64,000 nucleotides of DNA from Symsagittifera roscoffensis (lineage: Eukaryota; Xenacoelomorpha; Acoela; Convolutidae). The position numbers and the translations under genes were made by a program. The notes under the pieces are model-generated. The model was not told the DNA's origin. It did no database searches and saw only the letters and a program-made list of their open reading frames with translations. The stretch lies in NCBI RefSeq assembly GCF_963678635.1, contig NC_087064.1:13613599-13677598 (forward strand), in the 5' to 3' direction. Below, piece after piece: positions 1 through 10,920 of this stretch. Positions within the stretch are counted from its first letter, which is position 1. Every line of letters begins with the position of its first letter.

Positions 1-2
1 CT

Positions 3-1211
3 TATCGCACTTTTAAAAGAAAATTCCCAAACCATCCATTCCCGACCAAACCAGGAACAGCCAGCGAATATATTAATCATCCACACCACACCAACACAAA
101 AGATTTCCTAGCAATCACCCTACCTTCATTTCCACAATATACTTTAAACACACCTCACGACACTAACGACACACGTAGTTTTGTAGACGAACATGTTTTA
201 ATGCCTACACTTCATTGGACAACATATTATCATTTTACTAATCCCCTTTGCCTGCCATTATCTAATACTCATAACAATATAGAAAAGAATAAAGATATGC
301 TATATCGACTCACAACACCACTAACACATAGACAATTTACTCATATAGGATATGAAAAATCACTAAAAACATTCACTGCACCCCGAGCTAACGAATTTAC
401 AAAAGAACATTACGATCATAATATCATCCGAACTAACCAAGATCAGTTTTTAGATGACGACCGCTTCGCTAACCCACAACTAACAGAAAAATTCTTCATC
501 AAAACACCATATGTATTCACACTCAATATTTTTGATCGAAAATATGATCACATCATTTCTGAAGCACTAACTGATATGCAAGCTTACGAAAGTTTTAAAG
601 AAAAATTTCAATTATTTTCACTAACCTTTCACTTCCTTGCACCACATGAACGCGATTTGCACTGTTCACATGACATTATGTTACGCACTAAACAAACTCA
701 CACATATACATACTATCGCTTCATACAAAATCATTTTGATCTACATACTCCATCAAGACAACCACACCATCGTTTTCAGTTTCTTAACTCTAAGTACACT
801 TCACCATTTTTTCTAAATATCACCTATTGCATCAAAGATACTACCCTCCACGGCATCCTCCGCAATTATGACCCAATAACACAAATGTATATATTTTGTC
901 CCATCACAAAGACCTTTAATGCCGAAGAATCCAGACCCTTCTTTATCCCACATGAATTTATCCAACTTATAGAAATCCCTATATTAGAATTCATCCACAA
1001 CACTAAATACAATCACAAAATATATAATCTCATTCAAAACACACCTTATGAGTTTGCAGTTGGCACCGAAGAACTAAAAACTATTAAAGCACTTCAATTG
1101 CTTTGTTCACTGCTTCAAACTAAAAACATCATTCGCATACTAGCAAAGTTACTAACAAATTCAGACATAATACACGACATCTTCCCCCACGGTTTTTTCC
1201 CCGACGACTAA
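3..1211 (+). CDS. ORF X, copy 1: unrecognised protein, 5' end outside window
   Basis: The frame is open from the first complete codon of the window to a TAA at 1209-1211 (402 codons), so the true start lies upstream; the first in-frame Met (201) is internal to the conserved region. The protein is rich in His, Asn, Thr, Phe and Tyr, with no obvious signal peptide or membrane segment. The C-terminal part is predicted helical (around TIKALQLLCSLLQTKN). I do not recognise a family or a catalytic motif. A second, broken copy lies at 10921-12729, downstream of an envelope-like gene, so ORF X is probably an accessory gene of a mobile element. An intron donor follows the stop by three bases. The frame is undisturbed here, unlike almost everything else in the window. 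Confidence 0.6.
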   Translation, partial: YRTFKRKFPNHPFPTKPGTASEYINHPHHTNTKDFLAITLPSFPQYTLNTPHDTNDTRSFVDEHVLMPTLHWTTYYHFTNPLCLPLSNTHNNIEKNKDMLYRLTTPLTHRQFTHIGYEKSLKTFTAPRANEFTKEHYDHNIIRTNQDQFLDDDRFANPQLTEKFFIKTPYVFTLNIFDRKYDHIISEALTDMQAYESFKEKFQLFSLTFHFLAPHERDLHCSHDIMLRTKQTHTYTYYRFIQNHFDLHTPSRQPHHRFQFLNSKYTSPFFLNITYCIKDTTLHGILRNYDPITQMYIFCPITKTFNAEESRPFFIPHEFIQLIEIPILEFIHNTKYNHKIYNLIQNTPYEFAVGTEELKTIKALQLLCSLLQTKNIIRILAKLLTNSDIIHDIFPHGFFPDD

Positions 1212-1214
1212 CAG

Positions 1215-1300
1215 GTAAGTATAATTTCTAAATAGTTTTCACTAATTGATTTTAAATTAATACTAACCATTCTTTATTCATGTCTCTTTTAGATTTTTAG
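1215..1300 (+). other. Spliceosomal intron just after the ORF X stop, copy 1
   Basis: CAG|GTAAGT lies directly after the ORF X stop. A TACTAAC branch site is at 1261-1267 and a T-rich tract ends in TTTTTAG at 1300, giving an 86-nt intron in the 3' untranslated region. The same donor, branch site and acceptor are kept in the second copy (12733-12816) although the sequence between them has diverged. That is good evidence for real splicing signals. Confidence 0.65.
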
Positions 1301-2046
1301 TCTTCATCCCACGACCATCTACAAAAAACAGAAAAGAAAAATAAAAACCTTGTTAAAATTCTGCTAAATTTTATTAAAATTTTTCAATAAACCATATAAT
1401 AAAATTCATACCAATGTATTAAATTAATTTATAAATTGTTTCCTAAATTTAATAATGATGAAAATTTATAATTTAACCTTCCCCCAAAACTAGCGGTAAA
1501 ATTAATATTCTATGTAGTAAATTGATAAAATGAAAAAACAGTACTAACCTTTTGATATTTTCATTCACTCGCACAAGAATTCTATCCAAACTCGCACAGC
1601 TCGCCCACGAAGAATTGTTTAAATAATGATTTTCAGTTTCAACTTTTCACACTCAACAACTCTAACACAAGATAACAAGTATCAAATTTTCCTTTAACCC
1701 GGTTGGAAAGGAATTCTATACTAAACCAAACTAACCAACGCAGCCCACTAAACACTTCAAATCATAAAATTACAGCATGACTAAGAAAAGAAAACCAACG
1801 GTACCCAAACCGGATTAACCCAGTTTAAAACTGGATAATTTATTCTTTTGAAGACTATTATAAAATCTAAGAAACAAATACTAAAACACAAAAATGACGA
1901 AAGACAAACCCATAACAAAAACAATTTGTTTTTTGAAAAAGGACACAACCAAAGGAACATAAGAAAGACTAGCATAAACCAACATAAAAAGTTATCACAT
2001 AACAGGACCTCTCAAAGAAACCGCACGAAATCATACTCCCACTCCT

Positions 2047-2103
2047 GGCCTAACCCACCAGAGAGGACGTCCTGAGCATGCTCTATAGCCGGCCTAACCC
2101 ACC
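2047..2103 (+). promoter_or_regulatory. Two adjacent 10-bp palindromes framed by 13-bp direct repeats, copy 1
   Basis: GGCCTAACCCACC (2047-2059) is followed by two abutting perfect palindromes, AGGACGTCCT (2064-2073) and GAGCATGCTC (2074-2083), then a second GGCCTAACCCACC (2091-2103). The block and its ~120-base surroundings are almost identical in copy 2, far more conserved than the ORF. The symmetry suggests a binding site for dimeric proteins or a replication or recombination site. On the opposite strand the right flank reads TAGCGCGGTGGG, which resembles a pol III A box, but I find no B box. Confidence 0.45.
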
Positions 2104-2914
2104 GCGCTACATCCACGCTTTGTGACCACACTTCTATTTTTAATAAGAGGTACTCAAGGGTGAGTAACTCTTCAAAATAACCAAACTAAAACAAAATGCT
2201 TTTGTGAAAACAACTAACTAAAATCATAATTAAAAAACTGAACTAATAAAAATTTTATAAAATGTAAGCCATACCTTGCAGTATATAGATCAGTACACAA
2301 CAACAAAGACGAACATCCAAAGACAAAATGACTCACTACACTCGAACAAGAATGGCCAACCACAACCGATATGCCGTCCACAATCACAACTCAAAGGATT
2401 TAGAGTACGACTTGACTTCACAGAAAACGACTTCATTGAATTAGACCAATTACCACCTCGATGTTCAAGTATACGTAGAGATCCGAGTTACAAGGCATCC
2501 CCTCCACGCACAATCTCCACGCCATTCCCAGACGAGGTTCAACACAAAACAAGTTCTCTACATAATACAGAAAAACCCGTCATAGCAAACCATTTTGAAA
2601 TCAGATTGATTTCGATGGTAAACACAGTCGTTGTCACAAGAAGACACAACGATTGATGTCCCTCACTCCAGCGTCCTGGAACTTCTCTAACAAGAGAAAC
2701 CGGACAAGAATACGATGTTCGCCAGATACCAACGTTCATCATCCATCCCTTGAATTGCAGAAAGATAATTCTAAAAAAACTCTGTAAAACCCGGATGGGT
2801 GGAACCTGATCTAAACTATATTTTATGATTGGATAAATTAGATATTTTACCACTGTAAAGTATTTAATATTAACCAATCATGATCCATCTAACTAACAAC
2901 CCACTTATTTGTAA

Positions 2915-2942
2915 GTGCTGAAATTACTTGTAATTTCAGCAC
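2915..2942. repeat. Near-perfect inverted repeat, 13-bp arms, 2-nt loop
   Basis: GTGCTGAAATTAC, then TT, then GTAATTTCAGCAC. It lies ~250 bases before the 3' limit of the long direct repeat. The equivalent in copy 2 (14446-14473) has lost pairing in the right arm. It could be a transcription-termination hairpin or a protein-binding palindrome. Confidence 0.6.
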
Positions 2943-4635
2943 CAGAGAGATTTGAATTTAACTTAGAAATTAGTTGTCCCTCCAAGAGAACTTCAGCAGC
3001 CGCAATAAACCAGTATACTCTAGATCTATTGAGCCTAGCAGAGACTAGTTAAACACCCTGAGACTATAAAGTATAAGAGTAAGTTTAGGATCGGTATTAG
3101 ACTAAGAAGTTGCACGAATCTATCCGGCCGAAAATAAGATAGCGTGACGAGCAGACGGTGTACCCTATCCGAAATTACTCAATGAGTTAACCACAAAAGG
3201 ACATAACTCACTAATTTTAGCACATACGTTAGGGGAAGATTTTCTCGGAAGTTTTGATGATAAAAAAATGTTTTTGTTACCCACTTTTTTCTTAATTTAA
3301 AATACTGATCGCTGCCTTATTGATCATTGTTTTCAAGTCTAAGCCTATCAAAAAATCTAGCCTATCAATAATGAAGATTGGAGAAAAAACAATTGTTTTC
3401 GAGTATCGAAGAAAACTGCCCCCAACTTTCGGTCAAGAATCAAACCCTAGCAAAGAGCAAAATAACTATAAATTTCAAAAAAAAACAAATTTCCATTTTT
3501 CAAATCCGAATAGCTAGATGATATGCCTTAAACTGTTTTGATATGCCAGCCTGGCTGCAGACTTTCTAAATCAAAACAAAACTAGAAAAAGTGTTTCGAA
3601 AAACGTTTGACCTACCTTTTAAAATGTTAACGTGTTTTCTTTAACGTCTTTCAATTTTAAACTAATTGTCGCACTGATACTTATTATTGGAACATTTTTA
3701 CTGCTCAAACAACAGAAAACTGGTTTAAAAAAATTGGAATAAAATTTATTTAGTTAAGTTTTGCAAAACCCGTTTTAGCTGTTAAAAATGAATTTTGAAA
3801 GCTCTCTCGAAGAATAGTCGGCCAAAAAAAACTTTTTAAACAAGCTAAAACATAGCCATGTTGTCATGCGCTACTGTTCGTTTTACAACGATGATGGGAA
3901 CATTTTAACATTTACTTGATGTCGAGTAAATAGGAAGAAAGCTGTTAAGATGACAACCGTTTATGGTTGGTTTTAAAGACTTTGGTTTTAAAATGTTCAA
4001 CCTACATATTTTAGCTCTCATTTGTCGTCTCCTTGTCATGTCGTCTTTATTTCTTGTTGTTTTATTTACCTAGCACTCAAAAACTATTGCCAAGGCTCTA
4101 AGCTCACTTTCAGTCCCTCTCCCCGTACGAACGAAACCAAGATCAAGTTTGGAAAACTAAACATTATTTTTCCAAAAATAAGTTTTCGAAATTTTTTGAG
4201 CTACTTGTTTGCTATTATGTTAAGTATATTAGTAAAAGTGAAAAAATCTGATTGGTCTTTAATTATTTTAAATCAATTGAAGAAAATGACTATTTTTCAA
4301 AAACTGATAAATTATTTGTGATAGTTCAGAAAGTAGTATAAATATAAATGTTTTAATGAAGAACGGACGTCATTTGAACAGTTTTAAGTTTGTTTTGATT
4401 GTGTTGAGATTGTCCAGGATGGTTTGTTTTGTGTTTTCGTGTTCGAATTCCAGTCTTTCGGGATAGACGTCGCTGAAAGCTGCAGTGAAGGGAGTGATGT
4501 CTCCAATCTAGAAACACACAATTTCCTTCATAAATTTCTTGAGTTTTAGTTATAAATGTAAGAGAGCAAAATTAGTTCTATGTACACTAGAAGACGCATG
4601 CTAGTAGATCGATTATGTAGTAAAACGAAAACAAG

Positions 4636-4779
4636 TCAAAAAGTAGGTGGGACACGTCGTAATCAAGATATAAGCCAATCAGAATCTAGAAAAAAAAAAC
4701 ATTTTGTGACGTTTTTTTTTCTCATCTCGATTCTGATTGGCTTACGGCGTGTCTGCTATATGTCATGTCTACTTTTTGA
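4636..4779. mobile_element. MITE-like fold-back element (~144 bp)
   Basis: The outer arms TCAAAAAGTAG (4636-4646) and CTACTTTTTGA (4769-4779) pair. So do GACACG/CGTGTC (4651/4753), AGCCAATCAGAATC (4673-4686) with GATTCTGATTGGCT (4729-4742), and an inner run of A with a run of T. The arms hold small insertions relative to each other. Size and interrupted palindromy fit a miniature inverted-repeat element. No target-site duplication was identified with confidence. Confidence 0.55.
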
Positions 4780-5602
4780 TGGCGCTCAAAGCAATTGGGC
4801 CCCCTGAGGTTTTGTATACTAAGTTATTCCAATGATGAATACTAACAACTAAAGTAAGCTAACCTTTGTCATTTACAACCCAATAGTTTGCAAAGCCATA
4901 TCTCACTAACAGCCTAGGAGTCGCCTAATAAACCTACAAGTCGAACGCGAGCAGCGAAAACAATGTATAATTAAAAAACTTTCTTCTGGTATGCCTGGTC
5001 GTCGATTCAGAATGCTCAGTTTTAAATGTATAAGGTAAATTGGTGTTTTTTTCCATTTAGGTTTAGAAAAAATTGCGAAATCAAACTTTGTGCAGATCAT
5101 TTTTCAGGGAGCTCACAAAACCAATCAAGAATCCTTCTTATGAAATCTTCATTGAATTCTTTGAATGATTGACAAGAAAAAAGGTTGAATGTGTTCACTT
5201 GGTGCAACGAAAACTTTTTGCGGTAATCAAAGAAGATAAAATCTAAGATGTAATTCAAAATGGTGAGTAGTCTAACACCAGGTAATTAATTGTTGCAATC
5301 ACTCTCGAAAGTGTCGGAAGGAGCTAAGAAGTAATCTCGAGTTTTCTAGTCAATTTTAGGTAGGTCAGCAAATCGATATATCAGAAAAACTGAAACTGGC
5401 GGACCGCATCAGTAAACCGAAAACATTTAATTCAAATACGTAATATATGAACTGATAACTGAGATTTGTTCAATACGACAACTTTTTCTGTCTAAGAAGT
5501 TGAAACATCAATTTCAATACAATAGCTCTTGCGATGGGGACATTTTAAAACTTTTGTTCTAGCTCAGGAAGAACTAATCCCCGAGTTGACCAAAGCTGCT
5601 AA

Positions 5603-5738
5603 TCATACAATTTTCATATATGGAAAAATGCTAGTCATACACTTTTCATTCAATTCCATAAGTACAGAAAACTGCATGAAAAGTCAATGATAAGTTTTTT
5701 TTCATATATGGAAATTGTATGAATAGCATTTTTCCATA
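5603..5738. repeat. Nested inverted and direct short repeats
   Basis: TATGGAAAAATGCTAGTCAT (from 5619) is nearly the reverse complement of the segment ending at 5738. TTCATATATGGA also occurs directly repeated (5614 region and 5701-5712), and CATACA(A/C)TTTTCAT occurs twice near 5605 and 5637. This is a small cruciform-capable cluster, possibly a decayed fold-back element. Confidence 0.5.
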
Positions 5739-6657
5739 AACCAAAGATATTGATTTTTAACATTTTAATTTCTCAAAATTTTTTGATTGTGCTCGTAACC
5801 GAACACAAATGACATAAACCTTGGTTACTCAAACGATTTAACCAAAGGTTTGGCCGTCTCGCATTGCAAATGCATTGGAGACAGCCTGAAAGGTTTTAAT
5901 TCTGTCTCACACAAATATTATAACGAAAGTAACGAACTTTTAAATTTTAGCAAAAACTTTCAAAGATGATTATTTCTAAAACTTGAATTTTGAATTTTGA
6001 AATTACCAGACATTAATCAAGGCATGGAAAAACATGTCATACAAAAAAGAGGAGTCATTCAAAAAAAATCCATTATTAGTGTATCCAGGACTACGTTATA
6101 CACACAAAAATTTAAATTTTGCATGCAAAATTTTTTTTTCAAAAAAAAAGATTGTTTGAGTACGAAAATCAATTTGCGGTTAGAAATCGACCACGTAAAA
6201 ACTACAAAACATTCATCCCACAATCTAAAATATTAAAGAAAGTTGAATTTCAAAAACAACTCTCATTTTAAAATAAATCATTTTTACACCTCTGGATCAT
6301 TTTGAACTTTCATGTTTCAAAATAACATGCTGACAAAAACGCAAGAAATTTAGTTCAGATTCAGCCAATAGGATTCACTTAAATCCATCACCTTCCATAT
6401 CTCTAACACCAACCTATTAGCCGAAAGATATTAAACTCCAGGCATATCTATAGTTATAACTTTACAACCTCCAGGTCAAAAATAAGCAACTCGCTAAAAC
6501 TTGACAACTAAAATAAATACCACCATAATATTACAACCCTCCCCTATCTAATAACGCAAAGATCAACAATATTTTCCCAACTCAGACCTCAAAAACCATC
6601 CAACCAAAAATAACAAATTAGCCTAAAGTAAAAAAGGACCATAATCATTTGGCCTAA

Positions 6658-6858
6658 AGTACAAAAATTTCAAAAATAACACAGATCACCCAACAAATAA
6701 AAATAAAGCAAAGAAGACCTCCCAAACACCATAAAATCAGCCCCCAACAATTTTTCACAAAGCCCAACCCACTTGTCAAAAAATCCATAAATAACTCGAC
6801 CACACTTGAATCTCGCCTCAAACAACAAAAAATATTCGACGAAGAAATCATTTCTTAA
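6658..6858 (+). pseudogene. Possible coding fragment, K/Q/P-rich C-terminus
   Basis: An open frame of 66 codons ends in TAA at 6856-6858. It contains a basic stretch (KQRRPPKHHK) and ends in a short charged helix-like segment. The composition matches the downstream ORFs more than random AT-rich DNA. It lies where the end of a pol gene would be expected in an envelope-carrying retroelement, but no pol motif is present. The frame has no good start codon, and it may be chance. Confidence 0.25.
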
Positions 6859-7176
6859 ATGCTTTTCTCCCAAACAGTCAAAAACTTAAAAAAATACAGT
6901 TTTAAATCTTTTAATAAAATGTTTCATACTATTCAAACTTTTGTTCATATTTCGTTTTGATACTTTTGAAGCTTTTATAATCATTTTAATAATTTTTTGC
7001 AACATCTTTTTAATTTTCTACACCCTATTTGAAATATATCTCCAATTTTCCCAAATCGTTGATCATATTCACAGGTACGATAATCTATTTAAATAAAACG
7101 AACAATTTTTAGTAGAACAGAAATTTTTTTACTATTTGTAATTTTCATCATATTTTTATCATCCCTAAAACTGACA

Positions 7177-7281
7177 ATGTGCAAATGTGTAAAAAAGGCA
7201 ATAGTCACATTCGCCTTAGCAACAATCCTTTTAATTCTTTTCATTGAAGAATACTACAATGAAAATAAATCTCCCCACTAG
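7177..7281 (+). CDS. Small ORF, single membrane segment (34 aa)
   Basis: ATG at 7177, stop TAG at 7279-7281. A short Cys/Lys-rich N-terminus is followed by a hydrophobic stretch of about 17 residues (IVTFALATILLILF region) and an acidic/Asn tail. It is followed in another frame by ORF1, so it may be a separate small membrane protein, a signal-anchor start for ORF1 lost by frameshift, or chance. Confidence 0.25.
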   Translation: MCKCVKKAIVTFALATILLILFIEEYYNENKSPH

Positions 7282-8415
7282 AAAAAATCAATCGGACACT
7301 TTCAAAAATTGCTAACCAACAATCACAAAATCAGTTTCCACTGACATCATCCCATGAAAAGCCAGCAATACCCACAACTACCCAAAATCCCCAAACATCC
7401 ACACGAATTTCTTTTCAAGATAATCCGTACACTTTCGAAGAACGACACGCTCGCTTATCCGAACCATTAGAACCAGTTCAGCGACAGGCACCTCTAAGTG
7501 AACCAACATAATATGTACCCCACATTACCACAAGAATTATGCAGAATAAGGAACATCAGTCAAAATCAAAATACAGTCGAAATAAATAGACAAATTATAC
7601 ATCCACGACGAAACAGAAGTTTTCAAACCCCTAGAGTTCATTTTGATATACCCCAATCACCAACACCAACTACTTCAGAAATTTCAAGTAGTACATTGCC
7701 AGAGTAGCACACTACTCTGGAAATTTCAAGTAGCACACTACTTTCACAACAGAGCACCTCAAATATACCCTCAGATTACTTAGGTTCAACACCAACATCT
7801 GAACAAATACGTGAAAATCCCTTTAACCCCACCCCCAATCCCACAGCACGACTACCATATTGGGCAACACACTCATATACACAAGGTGAACCAAACTTAG
7901 TGAATGATCCAATAGACATTTCTACGGATACAACACTCTCATCACTACCAGAAACATTATCACTACCGTCAACACCATCATTAAGTCAAATTTCACCGAA
8001 GTTTTTCCCTTTAAATTTTCCAAATAACCTCGACGCTAGATATCGAGAACAATCATCAACAAATATCCCTTTACGACTAGATTGGAATACATTCGTAGCA
8101 CCCCCACCATTATTTGGACAACATCAAGAAAGTAACCGACTCCACAGTTGGGCACTCAATAGATTACAATATAGACAAGATATCCACGAAGACATTCGAG
8201 AACACAATATTCGAATACTTCAACATAATAGTCTTCAATTGAAATTCGACATCACGATCAAGCTTAACAATATTGTTCAACATCCACCAAATATAACAGC
8301 TCAATCACTACCACAACCATTTATAACCACTGAAGTAATATACAAATACGATAGCTATACGAAAAACACAATTGGTTACATAACATTTTATAACCCATAT
8401 TCAGGATTATCATAA
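7269..8415 (+). pseudogene. ORF1: Pro/Ser/Thr-rich protein upstream of env, broken
   Basis: Two overlapping frames make up this gene: 7269-7511, then 7498-8415. The second is interrupted only by an in-frame TAG at 7705-7707. The first two-thirds is disordered-looking and rich in Pro, Ser, Thr, Gln and Asn. The last ~110 residues are more globular, with Arg/Gln-rich helix and aromatic segments. No zinc knuckle, protease or signal peptide is seen. The stop is separated by only two bases from the env ATG (8418). By layout (disordered N-terminal half, unrecognised C-terminal half) it resembles ORF X. It may be structural or accessory; function unknown. Confidence 0.5.
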
Positions 8416-8417
8416 AC

Positions 8418-10865
8418 ATGTATATTCTAAGAATATTAACATTTCAACACATTTTTTTTCTTATGTTTTCCGACCAAAACACAAATCCTTCTCCTCGCAC
8501 AGGACCCCAGGATTTATTAGTAGCACACTACGATTGCGAAGAAAACGAACAAAAAATACTACACAAAAATGCAATAAATCAAGTATCACAATGCGAAACA
8601 GAACCACCGGCTATAGAAACTACAATTGTAATAGCAACATTGTATTCAAAAGCCCGAGAAACAACAGTCACAGGATATAAATTTACAGCAACTTTTTCCA
8701 AAAAGAAAGTACACTGTTCACAAGTTTCCAATGGAAATAAGAACCTACTTGATCACGAATCATTCTATCAAAGTAATGAAGAACGACTTGTACATCTAAA
8801 TCCGGATGATTGTAAAAACGAACTACTCAGACTAAACATCACGAGAAACAGAACTACAGACAGGAAAATAGTAAATTTCCAAGTCTTTGCCGATTCTGTA
8901 CACCAAGCATAACTTGAACGATACCAAAGACATATAAAATTAGACGAAAAATACCCATATAACGGCGCACACGGAAGATTAACTTATGACATTCACGATA
9001 CATTGGAATAAATGACCCTTCAAACTGCAAAGCAGACACAAAAAGTAAAGGATATCAAGAAATAATGTTTTTCGATTGGAAAATACAACTCGAAAAAGTA
9101 CAGCTCACACGAAATTTATCTGATAACACAATGATCTATCACGGTTTTAGATTTCTTTGCAAAAATGATCAAAGTTATTGTGACCCAACAACACGGACCC
9201 AATTGTTTGGTTTCCCGAAGATACATGCACAACATTCCAAGTAGCAAAAATACACGCTCGAATGATAAAATTTCACAAAATTTTTTTTATCGAATCAATT
9301 CCATACGAACAAGTAAACCCATCCCGAAAACAAAGTAATGATTTTAGAAATATTCATGATATAGAAAATAAATTAACACGTTTCCAAATCCATCAAGAAA
9401 CAGAATTTGCATGTAAATACAGAAATCCACTTTATAAAACACAACACTCTGAAATACTTGTCGAATACAAAAAAAATTTCGAAATGACCATTGGAAAAAT
9501 TAAATTTGACCCTTATGCCACAAGTCACCATATAAATGAAGGAACATCATACATCGCAGTTAACTTTCAAAAAAGCACAGGTCAACCTCGTGGAAAACTA
9601 AAACCACATGACAGTAAAAGCACACGTTTACAAGAACTATCACTAATGAATAGCACCTATTTTGGTAATATTCATTATGATATCCACTTAGATATGAAGT
9701 TAGACTGCACAACGCAGGATACTTTGTAAATACCTTACGCAGGATACTTATTATCAGGAAACAGATCAAACTTTCTAGATTACGAAGGAAACATTTTATG
9801 GTTTTTTACTTGCACCAAAAAAGAATCACCTCTATATGTTTTTGAAGACAAACATTGTTATAAAAGAATCCCTATGTTCTATAAAAACAAAGTACATTTT
9901 GTCGACACACTTTCAAGACGAACATATTTTCGGGATACCACAGTCCCATGTGGATCAGAAAAAAGCCACAATGTAGTACAATTAAGTCCTGATGAAGATA
10001 AATACTATCTCCTTACACCATACCCTACATTAATGCAAACACTCAAAAAATTTTCACCCGAAAGCATCAGATTTATTGCTCGTCGTAATCCAAATTTTGA
10101 TTTACAATCAATTGGAATATATATTTTAAATCAGATATCCAACATCACATTAGAACACAACAATTTCAGTAATTATTAACACAAATGGACACAATACAAA
10201 GACAATCAATTGACCAGAATTTAAGAAAACTTGCCGAAACCGCAGGATTCGCAGACATTTATACACAAGATTATAGCGGATATTTGAAAGATATCAAAGA
10301 CTACACATATTTAAACGGTGAAAAATACAGACCACAGGATATTTCATCTATAAATTATTTCAGTTTTGTCACATTAAAAAACGAAATTCTAGTTTTTCTA
10401 GGATGGCCCTATTACATCTTAGAAAAATTAACAATCTTATACGCCATGTTTAATTTTATAGAATTTATTTTCTCACCGTTAAAAGGAATCTAGAACACAT
10501 GCGCTATACACACACAAGTAAACAGACAAGCAAGTGTAGCACGTATACTATTTGCAGGATTTTGTGGAATTTTTTCATCATCAATAAACAAAATACTTTT
10601 AGATGCACAAATAAAAGAATATAATACAAAAATATCCACAAGACCAAACACATATAATGAAGAACATAATAATGTAGACACAACACCTACAGCACCACAG
10701 ATACCAACCCTACCACAAAACCATCCATTATCATTAGTTCCCCGTAATTTTCGAAACTTAGCAATCACACATAATCCAAATATTAGACCAACTGCAACAC
10801 AAAGTCCCATCCATCACATAATGACACATCTTCACAAAGTGATAATACCTATGAACAAATTATAG
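8418..10865 (+). pseudogene. env-like: Envelope-like glycoprotein remnant
   Basis: The ATG at 8418 opens a hydrophobic signal-peptide-like start (~18 residues). An ectodomain follows with spaced cysteines, N-glycosylation sequons (for example NIT and NNFS) and a late block with CYKRIP and FVDTLSRRTYF. Near the C-terminus are hydrophobic segments (VFLGWPYYILEKL and FIEFIFSP, ~10385-10490) and then a Pro/Asn-rich tail. The coding sense moves between frames: 8418-8912; about 9010-9230; 9247-10179, with one in-frame TAA at 9727; and 10185-10865, with one in-frame TAG at 10491. It is therefore disabled. The layout fits a membrane-fusion glycoprotein of an endogenous retrovirus-like or env-acquiring element. 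The fusion class is not assigned. Confidence 0.55.
9712..9750 (+). repeat. 13-bp micro-duplication that creates the env stop
   Basis: ACGCAGGATACTT occurs twice about 24 bases apart, and the segment between holds the in-frame TAA at 9727-9729. Reading resumes in the same frame after the second copy. This looks like a short slippage or repair duplication inside the env-like gene. Confidence 0.5.
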
Positions 10866-10920
10866 AACAAAATCACACCACCACTTTTCAATCTCAAAAT
10901 AATCATTTTTTTAGCCCACG

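Larger units (their letters stand above)
1..3190 (+). repeat. Long direct repeat, copy 1 (pairs with 11521-14719)
   Basis: From the first base of the window to about 3190 the sequence aligns collinearly with 11521-14719, ending at a shared CTATCCGAAATTACTC(A/T)ATGAGTTA. Because the window begins inside the repeat, the left boundary is unknown. It contains the 3' part of ORF X, an intron and ~1.9 kb of non-coding DNA. AATAAA occurs at 1386-1391, a possible polyadenylation signal. It could be a very long LTR or the tail of a separate element copy; the pattern of coding changes favours the second. Confidence 0.85.
3191..6657. other. No gene seen; AT-rich spacer with hairpin elements
   Basis: Balanced G and C, long A and T runs and only short accidental frames (for example 4022-4321, without recognisable features). 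It contains the hairpin elements listed separately at 4636-4779 and 5603-5738. No gag or pol remnant is visible, which matters if the flanking repeats are read as LTRs. Strand composition changes towards G-poor at about 6370. Confidence 0.6.

Noticed and set aside
2030-2135. A tRNA gene on the minus strand
   Set aside because: An A-box-like word is present but I could find no B box or cloverleaf.
4022-4321. 99-residue frame as a gene
   Set aside because: No recognisable features, AT-rich codons and no support from context.
6654-6873. Hydrophobic minus-strand proteins
   Set aside because: They are the complement of the K/Q/P-rich plus-strand fragment.
7498-10865. Alternative genetic code in which TAA and TAG are read through
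   Set aside because: Long same-frame blocks are split only by TAG or TAA at 7705, 9727 and 10491, but true frameshifts occur in the same genes, and the intact ORF X and RT ORF use ordinary stops.
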